From: Prosthecomicrobium pneumaticum
GTDB lineage: Bacteria > Pseudomonadota > Alphaproteobacteria > Rhizobiales > Kaistiaceae
Assembly: GCF_014199915.1 (NCBI RefSeq)
Contig: NZ_JACHOO010000001.1
Coordinates: 124,001-188,000 of the forward strand
Reading direction: 5' to 3'
DNA length: 64,000 bases
Shown here piece after piece: positions 18,307 through 28,168 of this stretch (position 1 is the stretch's first letter; every line of letters starts with the position of its first letter). The position numbers and the translations under genes are program-made. Below the pieces are notes generated by a model, which was not told the origin of the DNA, ran no database searches, and was given only the letters and a program-made list of their open reading frames with translations.

Positions 18307-19317
18307 TCAGGCGACGGCGTGACGGTTGTCGGCCGAATAGCGGCCGGTGACGAAATGTTCGAGCTGGCGGTCGATGTCGCCGAGCAGCGCGCTCGCGCCG
18401 AGCCGGAACAGCTCCGGCTCGAGCCAGTCGGTGCCGAGCTCCTCCTTCATCAGCGTCATCCAGGCGAGCGCGTCCTTGGCGGTGCGGATGCCGCCCGCCG
18501 GCTTGAAGCCGACGTCGAAGCCGGTGAGCGCGCGATAGTCGCGGATGGCGCGGGCCATCACGAGGCTGACCGGCAGGGTGGCGTTGACATCCTCCTTGCC
18601 GGTCGAGGTCTTGATGAAATCGGCGCCCGCCATCATCGCGACCATCGAGGCCTTGTAGACGTTCCTGAGCGACCGCAGATCGCCGGTGGCGAGGATCGCC
18701 TTCAGATGCGCATCCCCGCAGGCGGCCCGCATCGCACGCACCTCGTCATGGAGCGCCCGCCAGTTCTGATCGAGCACGTGGCTGCGGGTGATCACGATGT
18801 CGATCTCGGCCGCACCTTCCTCGACGGCGTAGCGGATCTCCTCGAGCTTCAGCCGCGTCGGGATGAGGCCGGCCGGAAAGCCGGTGGCGACCGAGGCGAC
18901 CGGGACGCCGCTGCCTTCGAGCGCCCGCACCGCCGCGGGCACCATCGCCGGATAGACGCAGACCGCCCCGGTGGTGAGGGAGAAGTCGAGCCCCAGCGCG
19001 GCGACGAGATCGTCCCTGAGCGGCTTGCGGGCCTTGGCGCACAACCGGGCGACGCGCTCCTCGGTGTCGTCGCCGGCGAGCGTCGTCAGGTCGATGAGCT
19101 GGATGGCGCGGACGAGCCAGGCCGCCTGCCACTCCTTCTTCACGGTGCGACGGGTGGTGATCGTCGCGGCGCGCCGCTCGGCCGCCGAGAGGTTGACGCG
19201 CGCCGCGTCGAACCACTCGACATGCAGCGGCGTGCCCTCGTTGCGCGGCCGGACGTTCGGCAGGGCGGCGGCGTCGGCCGGCGCCGCGCCGCGGATCTGG
19301 ACGGGTTCAGCGGCCAT
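18307..19317 (-). CDS. deoC: Deoxyribose-phosphate aldolase
   Basis: This enzyme splits 2-deoxyribose 5-phosphate into acetaldehyde and glyceraldehyde 3-phosphate, ending deoxynucleoside catabolism. From the ATG at 19317 it has 336 residues, the long class typical of many Gram-negative bacteria. The Schiff-base Lys is about residue 236 in ADFIKTSTGK, the proton-relay Lys about 272 in GFKPAGGIRT, and the catalytic Asp about 173 in AEIDIVI. A GTG one codon upstream is also possible. The ATG overlaps the stop of the regulator gene (TGATG), and the aldehyde dehydrogenase follows eight bases after the stop, so all three should form one operon. Confidence 0.97.
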   Translation of the reverse strand: MAAEPVQIRGAAPADAAALPNVRPRNEGTPLHVEWFDAARVNLSAAERRAATITTRRTVKKEWQAAWLVRAIQLIDLTTLAGDDTEERVARLCAKARKPLRDDLVAALGLDFSLTTGAVCVYPAMVPAAVRALEGSGVPVASVATGFPAGLIPTRLKLEEIRYAVEEGAAEIDIVITRSHVLDQNWRALHDEVRAMRAACGDAHLKAILATGDLRSLRNVYKASMVAMMAGADFIKTSTGKEDVNATLPVSLVMARAIRDYRALTGFDVGFKPAGGIRTAKDALAWMTLMKEELGTDWLEPELFRLGASALLGDIDRQLEHFVTGRYSADNRHAVA

Positions 19318-20321
19318 CACGATTCTCCGAGGACATGGCGCGCCGTGCTCTCGTCGGCGACCAGGACGTTGACATAGCGGGCGCGCAGGGCGGCGAGGAC
19401 GACGGCGTGCTTCGACCGGCCGGCGCTGATGCCGATCGACAGCGCCTTGTCGCGCAGCGCCGCCGGCGCGAGGCCGATGGTGCGGGCATCGAGCGCGGGA
19501 TCGCTGATCGCGCCGTCCGGCCCGATCACCCGGCCGAGAATGTCGCCCACCGCGCCCTGGGCGCGCAGCCGCAGCATGGTCTCGCCATCGATATAGCCCG
19601 ACTGGACCAGGACCGAATCGGCCGGCAGGCTACCGAGGCCGAAACAGGCGACCGGCGCCTCCGCACCGCGATCGAGCACGCGGCGGATGATCGGATCGGC
19701 GACGAGCGCGTCGCGCGTCGCGGCCTGGCCGAGAATGGCGGGCACCGGCAGCAGGGTCGCCGTGCCGCGCGCCGCCGCCGCGAAACGCTCGGCGACGGCG
19801 TTGGTCGGCGCGCGGGTGCTTCTGAGGTGCGTCGCGCCGTTCAGGAGCACGACCTCGACCCCTTCTGCCCAGCCGGCCGGCAGGCGCTCGGCGACCGCCG
19901 ACATGGTGCGGCCCCATGAAACCCCGATCAGCGAGAGGCGCGGGCCCAGCGCGGCGAGATAGCGGGCGGCGGCCTCGGCGACGGCGGGGAGGGAGGCCCC
20001 CTCGGCATCGTCCGTCTCCTGGACGATCACCGCCTCGGCGAGGCCGAACGCCTTCTGCAGCCGGGTTTCGAGGGCAGGCAGCCGGTTCGCCCGCGGCGCG
20101 ATCTCGATCCGCACCAGCCCGATCTCGCGCGCCTCGCGCAGCAGCCGGGCGACCTGGAAGCGGTTGAGCCCGAGCGCCCGGCCGATCTCGGTCTGGGTCC
20201 GTTCGAGATCGTAATAGAGCTTGGCGGCCTGGATCATCAGCGGCTCGCGCGCCTCCGCCGACAGGCCGCGGAGCGGGGTGTCGGTCTCGGTCTCGGCGCT
20301 GCGGGCCGGCGTGTCGGTCAT
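19317..20321 (-). CDS. SorC-family sugar-binding transcriptional regulator (DeoR of Bacillus type)
   Basis: A 334-residue repressor or activator with an N-terminal helix-turn-helix (TQTEIGRALGLNRFQVARLLREA, about residues 42-66) and a C-terminal phosphosugar-binding domain (SLIGVSWGRTMSAVAERL, GLGSLPADSVLVQSGYID, RDKALSIGISAGRSKHAVVLAAL). SorC members bind sugar phosphates; B. subtilis DeoR, of this family, responds to deoxyribose 5-phosphate and controls deoC. Here it is the first gene of the deoC operon, so it probably controls its own operon in response to the DeoC substrate. A nested palindrome at 20397-20419, 76 bases upstream of its start, is a candidate operator. The assignment to a family is firm; the ligand is inferred. 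Confidence 0.9.
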   Translation of the reverse strand: MTDTPARSAETETDTPLRGLSAEAREPLMIQAAKLYYDLERTQTEIGRALGLNRFQVARLLREAREIGLVRIEIAPRANRLPALETRLQKAFGLAEAVIVQETDDAEGASLPAVAEAAARYLAALGPRLSLIGVSWGRTMSAVAERLPAGWAEGVEVVLLNGATHLRSTRAPTNAVAERFAAAARGTATLLPVPAILGQAATRDALVADPIIRRVLDRGAEAPVACFGLGSLPADSVLVQSGYIDGETMLRLRAQGAVGDILGRVIGPDGAISDPALDARTIGLAPAALRDKALSIGISAGRSKHAVVLAALRARYVNVLVADESTARHVLGES

Positions 20322-20385
20322 GACGGCCGTTTCATCCCTGAGGGCGGCGCGCTCCGGACGGCCGAGCGCGCGGTGACCGCCCTTC

Positions 20386-20430
20386 TATCACGATGCGCTC
20401 ATTCGAGCAAAGAGTGCTCCTATGTGATCA
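20386..20430 (-). promoter_or_regulatory. Candidate operator of the SorC-deoC operon
   Basis: The only clearly palindromic stretch upstream of the regulator gene. It holds GCTC-ATTC-GAGC (20397-20408) overlapping GAGCA-N5-TGCTC (20405-20419), flanked by ATCAC at 20388 and GTGAT at 20424. Nested half-sites of this kind suit a tetrameric SorC protein. The site is identified by symmetry and position only. Confidence 0.35.
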
Positions 20431-20548
20431 CCCGTAGAGGCCCCGCCGCGCCGGGACCGCGCGGGCGCGGGCGCGTCGGCCCGCGCGGCGGCGCGAGGAC
20501 GACGGCGAGGCGGGAGAAGAGGATGGGGAAAGAGGGCGGCCGCCGGCC

Positions 20549-21730
20549 TCAGATCTGGTCGCGGCGGGTGAGGGCACGGACGATCTCGCGGCCGCCGATC
20601 ACGCCGGCGAGCCGGCCCTCGGCGTCGACGAGCGCGATCGGCCGCAGCCGCTCGCCGCGCAGCGCGATCGCCGCCCGCAGCGTCAGGTCGAGCGGCGCGA
20701 CGACGATGTCGGCCTCCGCATCCGGACCGCCGAGCGTCGCGTCGCGGCCGTTCTCGGTCGCCGCCGCCGGCCGGCCTTCGGCGTCGAGCGAGAGCCGCAG
20801 CCGGCCCTCGGGATCGAGCAGCACGGCGGGGCCGATCCGCGGCGTCTCGGCGAGCGGCGTCATGATCGCGCCGCCGCGCAGCACGTCGAGCGGGTTGACG
20901 TGCTGCACGAAGGCGGCGACGTAATCATTGGCGGGGCGGGCGAGAATGTCCTCGACGCTGCCCGACTGGACGATCCGGCCCGCCTCCATGATGGCGATCC
21001 GGCTGCCGAGCTTCATCGCCTCGTCGAGATCGTGGCTGACGAAGAGGATGGTCTTCTTCAGGCTCTTCTGCAGCGCCAGCATCTCGTCCTGCAGCCGGTC
21101 GCGGATGAGCGGGTCGAGCGCCGAGAAGGGCTCGTCCATCAGGAGGATGTCGGCGTCGGTGGCGAGCGCTCGGGCGAGGCCGACGCGCTGCTGCATGCCG
21201 CCGGAGAGTTCGGCCGCGTAGCGGTCGGCCCATTTGTCGAGCGCCACGAGATCGAGCATCTGCGCCACCTTCGCGTCGCGCTCGGCCTTCGGCACGCCGG
21301 CGAGTTCGAGCCCGAAGCCGACATTCTGGCGGACGGTGCGCCAGGGCAGCAGCGCGAACTGCTGGAACACCATGGCGATCCGCCGCGTCCGGAGCGTCCT
21401 GAGCAGCCCCGGCTCGCAGCCGCCGAGATCGACCGTGCGGCCCTCATGGGCGATTTCGAGCCGGCCGCGGGCGATCGGCGCGAGGCCGTTGACGGCGCGC
21501 AGCAGGGTCGACTTGCCGGAGCCCGACAGGCCCATCAGGACGCAGATCTCGCCGGCCTCGACGTCGAGCGTCGCGCCCGAGGCGGCGAGCATCAGGCCCG
21601 TTGCGGCGAAGACGTCCTCGCGGCTCGCGCCACGGTCGAGCATGGCGAGGGCGCGGCCCTTCCATTTCGGCGAGATCGAGCGGCCGCGGCCGAGCAGCAC
21701 GTCGACCGAGCGAAAGGCGATCGCGGCCAC
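20549..21730 (-). CDS. choV: Choline/betaine ABC transporter ATP-binding protein (ChoV/ProV type)
   Basis: The ATPase of a quaternary-amine importer, 393 residues. The start is a GTG at 21730 with GGAGG ten bases upstream, three bases after the permease stop. The ATPase domain shows GLSGSGKSTLLRAVNGL, the Q-loop FQQFALLPWRTV, LSGGMQQRVGLARAL, MDEPFSALDPL and FVSHDLDEA. The N-terminal lead (residues 1-50) including FAATGLMLAASG is typical of ProV proteins, and the last 60 residues resemble a CBS-like regulatory tail (LRPIALVDAEGRLAGVIGGREIV). It is the last gene of a choX-choW-choV operon in the order known from Sinorhizobium. Substrate specificity for choline rather than betaine is inferred from the binding protein and gene order. 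Confidence 0.92.
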   Translation of the reverse strand: MAAIAFRSVDVLLGRGRSISPKWKGRALAMLDRGASREDVFAATGLMLAASGATLDVEAGEICVLMGLSGSGKSTLLRAVNGLAPIARGRLEIAHEGRTVDLGGCEPGLLRTLRTRRIAMVFQQFALLPWRTVRQNVGFGLELAGVPKAERDAKVAQMLDLVALDKWADRYAAELSGGMQQRVGLARALATDADILLMDEPFSALDPLIRDRLQDEMLALQKSLKKTILFVSHDLDEAMKLGSRIAIMEAGRIVQSGSVEDILARPANDYVAAFVQHVNPLDVLRGGAIMTPLAETPRIGPAVLLDPEGRLRLSLDAEGRPAAATENGRDATLGGPDAEADIVVAPLDLTLRAAIALRGERLRPIALVDAEGRLAGVIGGREIVRALTRRDQI

Positions 21731-21732
21731 GC

Positions 21733-22599
21733 TCAGCGTTCCTCCCGGCGCGGGAATTTCGGCGGCGGCACCGGCCGCTTGCACACCCGGTCGAGGATGA
21801 TCGCGATCACCACGATGGCGAGGCCCGCCTCGAAGCCCTGCGCGACATTGACGGTGTTGAGCGCGCGCACGACGGGCTTGCCGAGCCCGTCCGCGCCGAC
21901 CAGCGCGGCGATCACCACCATCGACAGCGACAGCATGATGCACTGGGTGACGCCCGCCATGATGCTCGGCAGGGCGGCGGGCAGCTCGACCTTCCAGAGC
22001 AGTTGCGTCCGCGTCGCGCCGAAGGCCCGGCCCGCTTCGACGAGCGGGGTTGGGATCGCGGTGATGCCGAGATGGGTGAGGCGGATCGGCGCGGGGAGGG
22101 CGAAGACGACGGTGGAGATCAGCCCGGGCACGACGCCGAGCCCGAAGAGAACGAGCGTCGGGATCAGATAGACGAAGGTCGGGATCGTCTGCATCAGGTC
22201 GAGCGCCGGCCGGACGACGGCGTAGAGCCAGGGGCGGTGGGCCGTCGCGATGCCGATCGGCACGCCGATCGCGACCGAGATCAGCGTCGCCCAGAAGACG
22301 AGGGCGAGCGTCTCCATCGTCTCCTTCCAGTAGCCGAGATTGGCGACGAGAAGGAGGGCGAGCGCGACGAACAGCACCAGCCAGACCGAGCGCTGCAGCG
22401 CATAGACCGCGATCGCCGCGAGGGCGACGAAGACGAGCGGCGGCAGGACGAGGAGCGCGTGGGTGACGCCCTCGATCAGCGCTTCGAGAACGATCGAAAC
22501 GATGTCGAAGAAGCCCTGCGCATGCGCGTTGAGGAAGCGCACACCCCCCTCGAGCGCCTTGCCGACCGGAATCTTCGGAACGGAGAGCCAATCAGGCAC
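21733..22599 (-). CDS. choW: Choline/betaine ABC transporter permease (ChoW/ProW type)
   Basis: The membrane subunit of the quaternary-amine importer, 288 residues with about seven hydrophobic segments. The permease signature is GATRTQLLWKVELPAALPSIMAGVTQCIM, the EAA loop that contacts the ATPase. The IPTFVYLIPTLVLFGLG segment is typical of ProW proteins. It starts with ATG at 22599, 87 bases after choX, and its stop is two bases before the choV GTG, so permease and ATPase are almost certainly co-translated. The N-terminal region (residues 1-50) contains the hydrophobic lead and a conserved GG in LEGGVRFLNAH. Confidence 0.93.
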   Translation of the reverse strand: MPDWLSVPKIPVGKALEGGVRFLNAHAQGFFDIVSIVLEALIEGVTHALLVLPPLVFVALAAIAVYALQRSVWLVLFVALALLLVANLGYWKETMETLALVFWATLISVAIGVPIGIATAHRPWLYAVVRPALDLMQTIPTFVYLIPTLVLFGLGVVPGLISTVVFALPAPIRLTHLGITAIPTPLVEAGRAFGATRTQLLWKVELPAALPSIMAGVTQCIMLSLSMVVIAALVGADGLGKPVVRALNTVNVAQGFEAGLAIVVIAIILDRVCKRPVPPPKFPRREER

Positions 22600-22686
22600 A
22601 GGCTGTCCTCGTCTGTCCCCTGCCGCGCGGGAGAAGGCCGGGCGACGGCCGGCCGCGCGAACGCGAAGCGGCCGCCGCGCGGGAAT

Positions 22687-23631
22687 TCAGAGGCCGAGGC
22701 TCGCCTTGACGGCGTCGAGGCCCGGCTGGCCGTCGAAGGTGGTGACGCCGGCGAGCCAGGGCTCGAGTGCCGCCGGATTGGCCTTCAGCCATTCCTCGGC
22801 CGCAGCGGCCGGGTCCTTGCCGTCATTGAGGATGGCGCCCATCACCTGGCCTTCCTGGGCGAGGGTGAAGACCATGTTCTCGACGAGGCGCCCGGCATTG
22901 CCGCATTCCGCTGCCCAGCCGGCGCGGGCATTGGTGTAGACCGTTGCGCCGCCGAAATTCGGGCCGAACACGTCGTCGCCGCCCGACAGGTATTCCATCG
23001 GGAACTTCTCGTTCATCGGATGCGGCGCCCAGCCGAGGAAGACGATCGGCTGCTTGCGCTGCACCGAGCGGTCGACCTGGGCGAGCATGCCCTGCTCGCT
23101 CGATTCGACCAGTTCGAAGCCGCCGAGATCGAACTGGTTGCCCTCGATCATGCCGAGGATCAGGCGGTTGCCGTCATTGCCCGGCTCGATGCCGTAGATC
23201 TTGCCGCCGAGCGCGTCCTTGAACTTCGCGATGTCGGCGAAGGATTTGAGGCCGGCCTCGAAGCTGTAGGCGGGCACGGCGAGCGTGTATTTCGCGCCCT
23301 CGAGGTTGGCGCCCAGCACCTCGACCGAGCCGTCCTCGACGAAGGGCTTCCGGTCGGCTTCCATCGAGGGCATCCAGTTGCCGAGGAAGACGTCGATGTC
23401 CTTGTTCTTCATCGACTGGTAGGTGACCGGCACGGACAGCACCTCGGCCGAGGGCTGATAGCCGAGCGCGGTGAGGATGCGGGAGGTGATCGCCGTCGTC
23501 GCGGTGATGTCGGTCCAGCCGACATCGGCGAAGCGCACGGGCTTGCAGCTCTCCGGCTCTGCCGCCGCCGCGATCTGCGCCGTCGCGGCGAGTGCTCCGA
23601 GCGCCACGAAAGCGGCCTTCAACCCCTTCAT
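22687..23631 (-). CDS. choX: Choline ABC transporter substrate-binding protein (ChoX type)
   Basis: A periplasmic binding protein of 314 residues. The start at 23631 is supported by AGGAGG upstream, and a signal peptide ending near ATAQIAAAA is clear. Aromatic residues that could box a quaternary ammonium are placed as in ChoX: DVGWTDITATT, VFLGNWMPSME, AYSFEAGL, VFLGWAPHPMNEKF and AECGNAGRLVENM. A family-typical cysteine pair (ESCKPV, AECGNA) may form a disulfide. It is the first gene of choXWV and is divergent from the macA-like gene across 229 bases, where both promoters must lie. Betaine is an alternative ligand, but the ChoX-like core and the pcs gene at 56680 favour choline. Confidence 0.92.
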   Translation of the reverse strand: MKGLKAAFVALGALAATAQIAAAAEPESCKPVRFADVGWTDITATTAITSRILTALGYQPSAEVLSVPVTYQSMKNKDIDVFLGNWMPSMEADRKPFVEDGSVEVLGANLEGAKYTLAVPAYSFEAGLKSFADIAKFKDALGGKIYGIEPGNDGNRLILGMIEGNQFDLGGFELVESSEQGMLAQVDRSVQRKQPIVFLGWAPHPMNEKFPMEYLSGGDDVFGPNFGGATVYTNARAGWAAECGNAGRLVENMVFTLAQEGQVMGAILNDGKDPAAAAEEWLKANPAALEPWLAGVTTFDGQPGLDAVKASLGL

Positions 23632-23860
23632 CCCATCCTCCTGTCGGCTTCGCCGGCGGTCTCGCCCGCCATGGCGCCCCGGAGGGGCGCGAGCGCGATC
23701 ATGTGTGGCGGCAGCCGGAAAAAGATGCAAGACGCCGCATGCCGCCGCGACGCGGGCGCGGGCGCCCTTTGAGGCGGCGCAAGGATTTTCTTCGCCCGGG
23801 CGCGTAGGAAAGCCGCAGGCCCGGCGTTAAGGGGTCGGATCGGAAACAGGACCACCGAAG

Positions 23861-25150
23861 ATGCAAGAGCCGTCGAAGACAGCGGCGAAGGAGGCCTCCG
23901 TCGACCAGCAGAGGCTGCGCGACCTGCTCGCTTCGAGCGGGCCGAGCCGCGCCGCGCGGCTCATGCGCTGGATCGGGCTCGCCGCCGTGCTCGTCGCGGC
24001 CGTTCTCGGCTATCTCTACTGGTCGGGTTCGTCGACGCAGACGAGCTATACGACGGCCGCCGCCACACGGGGCGATCTGGTGGTGACGGTCTCGGCGACG
24101 GGCTCGCTGCAGCCGACCGACGAGGTCACCGTGTCGAGCGAGCAGTCCGGAACGATCCGTCTCGTCAATGTCGACTACAACAGCCGGGTGAAGAAGGGCG
24201 ACGTGCTCGCCGAGATCGACAAGACCTCGCTCACCCTCGCCGTCGACAGCGCCCGGGCGGCCTTGCGGGCCGCCGAGGCGAGCGTCGCGCAGGCGAAGGC
24301 GACCGTCGACCAGAAGGAAGCCGTCTTCAACCGGACGAGTGCTCTCGCGACGCGCAATTTCTCCTCCCAGCAGGATCTCGAATCGGCCAAGGCCGATTAC
24401 GAACTGGCGACCGCCGCGGTCGCTTCGGCCGAGGCCGATGTCGACAAGGCGAAGGCCGCGCTTTCGACCGCCGAGACCAACCTCGCCCGCGCCGATATCG
24501 TATCGCCGATCGACGGCGTCGTGCTGTCGCGCGATGTCGATCCGGGCCAGACGGTCGCCGCCTCCTTCCAGGCGCCGGAGCTCTTCACCATCGCCGGCGA
24601 CCTGACGCGGATGGAATTGCAGGCGGATGTCGACGAGGCGGATGTCGGCTCGGTCAAGGCCGGGCAGGCCGCCACCTTCACCGTCGACGCCTATGCCGAC
24701 CGGGTGTTCCCCTCGAGTGTGCGCGACATCCGTTTCATGTCGGAGACGACGGACAATGTGGTCACCTACAAGGCGCTGCTCGAGGTCGACAACTCCGAGC
24801 TGATCCTGCGGCCCGGCATGACCGCGACCGCCGACATCGTCGCCGAGAAGGTCGAGAACGCGCTGCTGATCGCCAATGCGGCGCTCCGCTACGCCCCGCC
24901 GCAGACGGCGAGCCGCTCGTCCGGCGGCGGCCTGTTCGGCGGCCTGTTCCGTCCGCCGCAGATGGGCGCGGCGACGACCAATGTCGCCACGACCGGCAAG
25001 AGCCGGACCGTCTGGGTGCTGAAGGAGGGCGTGCCGACCGCCGTGCCGATCGAGATCGGCTCGACGGACGGCCAGCGTACCGTCGTCGTCTCGGGCGGGC
25101 TGGCGGAAGGCGATCTCGTGATCACCGACGCCGTCACCCGGACGAAGTGA
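23861..25150 (+). CDS. macA: Periplasmic adaptor subunit of a MacAB-type exporter (HlyD/MFP family)
   Basis: A membrane-fusion protein of 429 residues. One transmembrane anchor (about residues 37-54, GLAAVLVAAVLGYLYWSG) is followed by the lipoyl half-motif VTVSATGSLQPTDEVTVSSEQSG, a long helical hairpin rich in Ala, Gln and Glu (about 120-215), the second lipoyl half with SPIDGVVLSRDVDPGQTV, and beta-barrel and membrane-proximal domains. A Gly/Ser/Phe-rich insert (GGGLFGGLFRPPQMG) sits near residue 355 between otherwise conserved parts and is unusual. It would link the inner-membrane ABC exporter to an outer-membrane TolC channel, which is not encoded here. The ATPase gene follows 11 bases later. 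Confidence 0.92.
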   Translation: MQEPSKTAAKEASVDQQRLRDLLASSGPSRAARLMRWIGLAAVLVAAVLGYLYWSGSSTQTSYTTAAATRGDLVVTVSATGSLQPTDEVTVSSEQSGTIRLVNVDYNSRVKKGDVLAEIDKTSLTLAVDSARAALRAAEASVAQAKATVDQKEAVFNRTSALATRNFSSQQDLESAKADYELATAAVASAEADVDKAKAALSTAETNLARADIVSPIDGVVLSRDVDPGQTVAASFQAPELFTIAGDLTRMELQADVDEADVGSVKAGQAATFTVDAYADRVFPSSVRDIRFMSETTDNVVTYKALLEVDNSELILRPGMTATADIVAEKVENALLIANAALRYAPPQTASRSSGGGLFGGLFRPPQMGAATTNVATTGKSRTVWVLKEGVPTAVPIEIGSTDGQRTVVVSGGLAEGDLVITDAVTRTK

Positions 25151-25161
25151 GGAGAGGGCCG

Positions 25162-25883
25162 ATGGCCGAGCCGGCCGAGGGCGATACCCCCCTGATCGAG
25201 TTCCGCGCCGTCGCCAAGGTCTATGGCTCGGGCGAGGCGGAGGTGCGGGCGCTCGCCGGGGTCGACCTCGCGATCCACCGGCACGAATTCGTCGCCATCA
25301 TGGGGCCGAGCGGCTCGGGCAAGTCGACCGCCATGAACATCATCGGCTGCCTCGATACCCCGACCTCGGGCGATTACCTGTTCGACGGCATTCCGATCAC
25401 CGGCCTCGACCGGCGGCAATACACGCTGCTGCGCCGCCACATGCTCGGCTTCGTGTTCCAGGGCTTCAACCTGCTGCCGCGCACCTCGGCGGTCGAGAAT
25501 GTCGAACTGCCGCTCGTCTATCGCGGCATGCCGCAGCGCGAGCGGCGGCAGCGGGCGCTCGCCGCGCTCGCCCAGGTCGGGCTCGAGCGGCGTGCCGACC
25601 ATCAGCCCTCGCAGCTCTCCGGCGGCCAGCAGCAGCGCGTCGCGATCGCCCGCGCGATCGTCACCGAGCCGGCCGTTCTGCTCGCCGACGAGCCGACCGG
25701 CAATCTCGACACCAGGACCAGCCGCGAGATCATGGATCTCGTCGGCGCACTCAACCGCGACCGCGGCATCACCGTCGTGATGGTGACGCACGAGCCCGAC
25801 ATCGCCGCCTATGCGAAGCGGGTGGTCCGCTTCGTCGACGGCCGGATCGAATCGGACGAACGCCAGGAGCAGGTGGCCGCCTG

Positions 25884-25884
<1 letters not shown>
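25162..25884 (+). CDS. ABC exporter ATP-binding protein, MacB/LolD type
   Basis: A stand-alone nucleotide-binding subunit, 240 residues, of the MacB/LolD class. Walker A is GPSGSGKST, then the Q-loop [11 protein letters not shown], the signature [15 protein letters not shown], Walker [12 protein letters not shown] and the H-loop [10 protein letters not shown]. The ATG at 25162 has GAGGAGAGGG ahead of it; a GTG at 25147 that overlaps the previous stop is less likely. In E. coli, MacB fuses ATPase and permease; here they are separate genes overlapping by one base (TGATG at 25882), so they should form one complex. Such exporters power removal of macrolides, peptides or lipids; the cargo is unknown. 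Confidence 0.94.
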
Positions 25885-27089
<1,205 letters not shown>

Positions 27090-27092
27090 GGC

Positions 27093-28013
27093 TCAGCCGA
27101 GCTCGTGTCGCCAGGGCGGGTCGGCGCCGGGGCGCGAGCAGGTGATCGCCGCGACGCGGTTCGCAAAGTCGAGCGCCGTCTGGAGCGCGGCGAGCGGCGT
27201 CGCCCGCACCGAGCCGACCGTGAGGTGGCCGAGTTCCGACAGCCGGGCGAGCAGACCGCCGGTGAAGGAATCGCCGGCGCCCACCGTATCGGCGACCGTG
27301 ACGGGCACGATCGGGCTCTCGACCGAGCCGTCGGCGGCGAAGGCGATGACGCCCTTGCCGCCGCGCGTCACCACGACGAGGCCGGCGCCCGCCGCCCGCC
27401 AGCGCGCCGCGGTCTCGGCGACCGGCACGCCGGGATAGAGCCATTCGAGATCGGCGCCGGAGATCTTGACGATATCGGCCATCGCCGCCATCCGCTCGAC
27501 CCGCGCCCGGAAGGCGGCGCCGTCGGTGATCAGGCTCGGCCGGACGTTCGGATCGTAGGAGATCACCCGTCGGCCGCGCTCGGCCGCCATCAGCGCCTCC
27601 AGACGATCGCCGATCGGCGGCGGGATCAGCGAGATCGAGCCGAAATGCAGCGCCTCGACCTCGGGTCCGAGCGGCCGGGTCGCCGGATCGTCGAGCCGCT
27701 CGGCGGAATTCTCGTCGAAGAAGGCGTAGGCCGGCTCGTCATGCGCGAGGCTGACGAAGGCGAGGGTCGAGGGCCGGCCGCTGCGCTCGACATAATCGAG
27801 CGCGACCTTGCTGCGTTCGAGTTCCGCGGCGAGCATGTCGCCGAAGAAATCCGTCGACACGCCGCCGAGAAAGCCGGCCGGCACGCCGAGCCTGCCGATC
27901 GTCAGCGCGACATTGTAGGGCGAGCCGCCGACCACCGGCCGGTAGGCGTCGTTGCCGCCGGTGTCCTTCACCGGCAGGAAGTCGATCAAGGCCTCGCCGC
28001 AGCTGACGATCAT
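27093..28013 (-). CDS. PfkB/ribokinase-family sugar kinase, fructokinase-like
   Basis: A 306-residue cytosolic kinase that most resembles fructokinases: it begins MIVSCGEALIDFLP and carries the first PfkB region in VGGSPYNVALTIGRLGVPAGFLGGVSTDFFG. The second PfkB signature with the catalytic base is DTVGAGDSFTGGLLARL near residue 245, with Asp251 as the expected general base. The start at 28013 has GGGGA six bases upstream; a TTG at 28019 is an alternative. No transporter or hydrolase for a particular sugar lies beside it, so fructose is a family-based guess. It converges on the exporter permease with a three-base gap and is divergent from ccdA. Confidence 0.88.
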   Translation of the reverse strand: MIVSCGEALIDFLPVKDTGGNDAYRPVVGGSPYNVALTIGRLGVPAGFLGGVSTDFFGDMLAAELERSKVALDYVERSGRPSTLAFVSLAHDEPAYAFFDENSAERLDDPATRPLGPEVEALHFGSISLIPPPIGDRLEALMAAERGRRVISYDPNVRPSLITDGAAFRARVERMAAMADIVKISGADLEWLYPGVPVAETAARWRAAGAGLVVVTRGGKGVIAFAADGSVESPIVPVTVADTVGAGDSFTGGLLARLSELGHLTVGSVRATPLAALQTALDFANRVAAITCSRPGADPPWRHELG

Positions 28014-28168
28014 GCGCAATCCCCATCGGTGACCTCAAGCCCTCTACCGGATCGGCCGCGCGCCGCCAAGGGGCGCGCCACAGCCGGACCGGCGGGCCTG
28101 CGGCAAAGATGCGCTCGCCGGAGCGTGACTTGGGGCCGTGTCGCGTTCCGCGCTATAGAGGCGGGACG

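Noticed and set aside
16001-18322. A 773-codon plus-strand frame opposite the aldehyde dehydrogenase gene
   Set aside because: Fully antisense to a gene with intact catalytic motifs.
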